Below are positions 62,153 through 64,000 of a DNA stretch of 64,000 nt, piece by piece. Made by a program: the position numbers and the translations under genes. Position 1 is the stretch's first letter. Each line of letters opens with the position of its first letter. Location: positions 124,001-188,000 of the forward strand of contig NZ_BCMF01000003.1 of NCBI RefSeq assembly GCF_002217925.1, in the 5' to 3' direction. This DNA comes from Secundilactobacillus mixtipabuli (lineage in GTDB: Bacteria; Bacillota; Bacilli; Lactobacillales; Lactobacillaceae). A model generated the notes under the pieces. The model saw nothing but the letters and a program-made list of their open reading frames with translations. It searched no databases and was not told where the DNA came from.

Positions 62153-62279
62153 GCGCAAAAAGGCTCGGGTTGATTCCAGAGTGTAAGTAAATAAGGAAGG
62201 GTCTCCCCTGAACTTTGGGGAGACCCTTCCTTATTTACTTACATGGCAGGAATCTGAGCCTTTTTGCGCGTTTCAGCTA
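62153..62279. repeat. Variable-arm hairpin, copy H5
   Basis: The outer arms GCGCAAAAAGGCTC and GAGCCTTTTTGCGC are perfect complements. The constant element is GATTCCAGA with GGCAGGAATC. The inner arms, starting TGTAAGTAAATAAGGAAGG, pair over about 27 bases. It lies between htpX and the hydroxyisocaproate dehydrogenase gene. Confidence 0.8.
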
Positions 62280-62341
62280 TATAAGAGGAAAAATAAACTC
62301 TTATATGGCAGGAGCCTGAGCCTTTTTGCGCGTTTCAGCTA
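62243..62341 (+). repeat. Direct repeat of the H5 right arm
   Basis: The 37-base right arm of H5 (62243-62279, starting ATGGCAGGAATCTGAGCC) recurs at 62305-62341 with two mismatches, period 62. Between the copies is a small palindrome ATAAGAG/CTCTTAT that gives the second copy its own new inner stem. Confidence 0.8.
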
Positions 62342-62455
62342 GGTAAAATCGACCAACTCGCACTCATTCGAAATTTCCCATCGCCACCATCCCCATAACA
62401 TGTTAATATAATAACAATCCGATTAACAAACAATTAGAAAATAGAGGTGTATAGC

Positions 62456-63379
62456 ATGACAAGAAAAATTGGTGTCATCGGAATGGGTAATGTTGGCGCA
62501 ACTGCTGCCCACTATATTGTGGCTAACGGTTTCGCTGATGACTTAGTTTTAATCGATATTCGCGAAGATAAGGTGAAGGCTGACGCGCTCGACTTTGAAG
62601 ACGCAATGCCGAATTTACCAGTACATACTAATATTACAGTTAACGACTACTCAGCATTAGAGGATGCAGATGTGATTATTTCAGCGGTTGGTAACATTAA
62701 ACTGCAGGATAATCCCAATGATGACCGGTTCGCTGAGCTGCCATTTACCAGCGATGCAGCTAAAAAAGTGGGAGCTAAAATCAAAGCTTCTGGATTCCAT
62801 GGCAAGATGGTGGTGATTACTAACCCAGTTGACGTGATCACTTCGATCTATCAACAAGTGACCGGATTACCTAAAAACCACGTGGTTGGAACTGGGACTC
62901 TGTTGGACTCAGCACGGATGAAGCGAGCTGTTGCTAATGAATTAAACATCGATTCTCGTTCAGTGACTGGTTACAATTTAGGGGAACATGGGAACTCTCA
63001 GTTTACGGCATGGTCAACCGTACGCGTGTTAGGTAAACCGATTACTGAAATTGCAGAGGAGCGTCACTTGGACTTAGATGATCTTGATCATCAGGCGCGG
63101 GTCGGCGGCTACACCGTGTTCCATGGTAAGAAATACACCAACTACGGTGTCGCGACTGCAGCAGTTCACTTAGCTAATACGATCCTGAGTGGTGCTGAGA
63201 CGGAAATGCCTGTTTCAAACTACCGTGAAGAATACGGTACTTACCTCTCATATCCAGCAATTGTTGGCCGTGATGGGGTTCAAGAACAGCTACAGTTGAA
63301 TTTAACTGAAGAAGAGTTGAAGAAGCTTCAAATTTCAGCCGATTATATTAAGACCAAGTTTGCTGAAAGTACAAAATAA
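62456..63379 (+). CDS. L-2-hydroxyisocaproate dehydrogenase
   Basis: This is a protein of about 307 residues; ATG 62456 follows AGAGGTG. It has NAD site GVIGMGNVGATAAHYI and the L-HicDH-specific SAVGNIKLQDNPNDDRFAEL, where LDHs have the active-site loop with QKPGETR. TNPVDV, then GTLLDSARMKRAVAN and GEHGNSQFTAWSTV supply the catalytic Asp/His. The match to the enzyme known from Weissella/Lactobacillus confusus is evident along the whole length. It reduces branched 2-keto acids from leucine and related amino acids to L-2-hydroxy acids and regenerates NAD. Confidence 0.92.
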   Translation: MTRKIGVIGMGNVGATAAHYIVANGFADDLVLIDIREDKVKADALDFEDAMPNLPVHTNITVNDYSALEDADVIISAVGNIKLQDNPNDDRFAELPFTSDAAKKVGAKIKASGFHGKMVVITNPVDVITSIYQQVTGLPKNHVVGTGTLLDSARMKRAVANELNIDSRSVTGYNLGEHGNSQFTAWSTVRVLGKPITEIAEERHLDLDDLDHQARVGGYTVFHGKKYTNYGVATAAVHLANTILSGAETEMPVSNYREEYGTYLSYPAIVGRDGVQEQLQLNLTEEELKKLQISADYIKTKFAESTK

Positions 63380-63399
63380 TCCGTTATGAAGCGAACTAG

Positions 63400-63430
63400 C
63401 AGCTAATCCGTCATTGGATTGGCTGTTTTT
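63400..63430 (+). terminator. Terminator after the hydroxyisocaproate dehydrogenase gene
   Basis: CAGCTAATCC pairs with GGATTGGCTG (one mismatch/wobble pair), followed by six T. Confidence 0.8.
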
Positions 63431-63526
63431 TATTGGCCGGAAGGGTGTTAAATGATATCACTAGAGATATCGCCCGAAAACTGATATACTACAATACTTA
63501 TGACTAAAATCGTGGGAGGGGTTTAG

Positions 63527-64000
63527 ATGACGGGCAAAGTGAAACGTGCCATTCTGATTTTAATTTTAAGTGAATTCTTAGTTTGCCTCGGGATTGGGCT
63601 GGTTATTCCAGTGATGCCATTCTTGCGCAATCAACTGCATTTATCAGCTTTTGACATGGGTGTGATGACAGCTTTGTTTTCATTTGCCCAGTTTATTACC
63701 TCACCAATCATTGGCCGAATTTCGGATCGGGTCGGCCGAAAGCCAATCATCGCCATTGGACTGGCTCTTTATGCTGTCTCAGAAATTCTGTTCGCACTGA
63801 CTAATTTACTGGGTATGTTTGATTTTGCCCGGGTGATCGGCGGTATTTCAGCGGCGATGGTGACACCGACCGGGATGGCTTTAGCGGCGGATATTACGAC
63901 GAAACGCCAACGGGCCAAAGTCATTGGCTGGCTATCAGCAGCTTTTAGCGGCGGTTTAATTCTGGGGCCTGGGATCGGCGGTATTCTGGCTGGATTCAGC
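63527..64000 (+). CDS. MFS efflux transporter, N-terminal part (runs off the window)
   Basis: The frame starts at ATG 63527 behind GGGAGGGG and stays open to the edge (158 residues visible). The first spans (ILILILSEFLVCLGIGLVIP) and the motif-A loop SPIIGRISDRVGRKP are of the NorA/TetA-like DHA1 class. Motif C-like GGLILGPGIGG appears before the edge. It is likely a drug exporter; the rest is outside the window. Confidence 0.85.
   Translation, partial: MTGKVKRAILILILSEFLVCLGIGLVIPVMPFLRNQLHLSAFDMGVMTALFSFAQFITSPIIGRISDRVGRKPIIAIGLALYAVSEILFALTNLLGMFDFARVIGGISAAMVTPTGMALAADITTKRQRAKVIGWLSAAFSGGLILGPGIGGILAGFS

Noticed and set aside
61694-62158. Reverse 154-residue frame inside htpX
   Set aside because: Antisense to a complete HtpX; no start signal.

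Overview
The window is a chromosomal segment of a low-GC Gram-positive bacterium, almost certainly a member of the Lactobacillaceae. The support is an arginine deiminase (ADI) cluster of lactobacillus layout, an L-2-hydroxyisocaproate dehydrogenase, a ClpL chaperone behind a CIRCE element, a T-box-controlled methionine transport operon, strong AGGAGG-type ribosome sites and several TTG starts. I cannot name the species from sequence alone. All calls come from reading the sequence; no database search was run.

Layout. 1-3.1 kb: the end of an ISL3-family insertion sequence, then decayed phage-like DNA (tRNA 3' fragment, broken terminase small subunit, a membrane ORF, a second degraded reading frame). 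3.2-6.7 kb: zinc alcohol dehydrogenase, DASS anion transporter and a convergent AraC regulator. 6.9-12.2 kb: a divergent RecA with a LexA box, two small membrane proteins, a large unknown repeat-containing protein and a small secreted protein. 12.4-26.0 kb: a defence island made of a coiled-coil protein, McrB/McrC-like restriction, a type I restriction-modification system (hsdR, hsdM, hsdS) with a tyrosine recombinase and two silent hsdS half-genes arranged for inversion, and an Mrr endonuclease.

26.1-38.6 kb is a double citrulline/arginine catabolic region. A GlnK/GlnL-like two-component system faces an operon of ornithine carbamoyltransferase, carbamate kinase and a YfcC-type permease that has no arginine deiminase. 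It is followed by a complete ADI operon, arcA-arcB-arcC-arcR-arcD-argR, with cre-like and ARG-box-like sites ahead of arcA. The first module fits citrulline-to-ornithine ATP generation and the second fits arginine-to-ornithine ATP generation.

38.8-64 kb is mostly housekeeping and accessory metabolism: a panE-like gene plus metQNI behind a T-box, a D-2-hydroxyacid dehydrogenase, an M20 peptidase, a PAS protein, an SOS-controlled Y-family polymerase operon, an aldo/keto reductase, clpL, a GshA-type ligase, a CoA-disulfide-reductase-like flavoprotein, MFS transporters, LemA/HtpX and L-HicDH.

The least explained signal is a set of long intergenic hairpins (38.6, 44.0, 45.5, 60.5 and 62.2 kb). 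They share a constant element, GATTCCAGA on one arm and GGCCGGAATC (or GGCAGGAATC) on the other, while the stems on either side differ in sequence yet stay palindromic. A second hairpin family forms a cluster at 48.2-48.6 kb.
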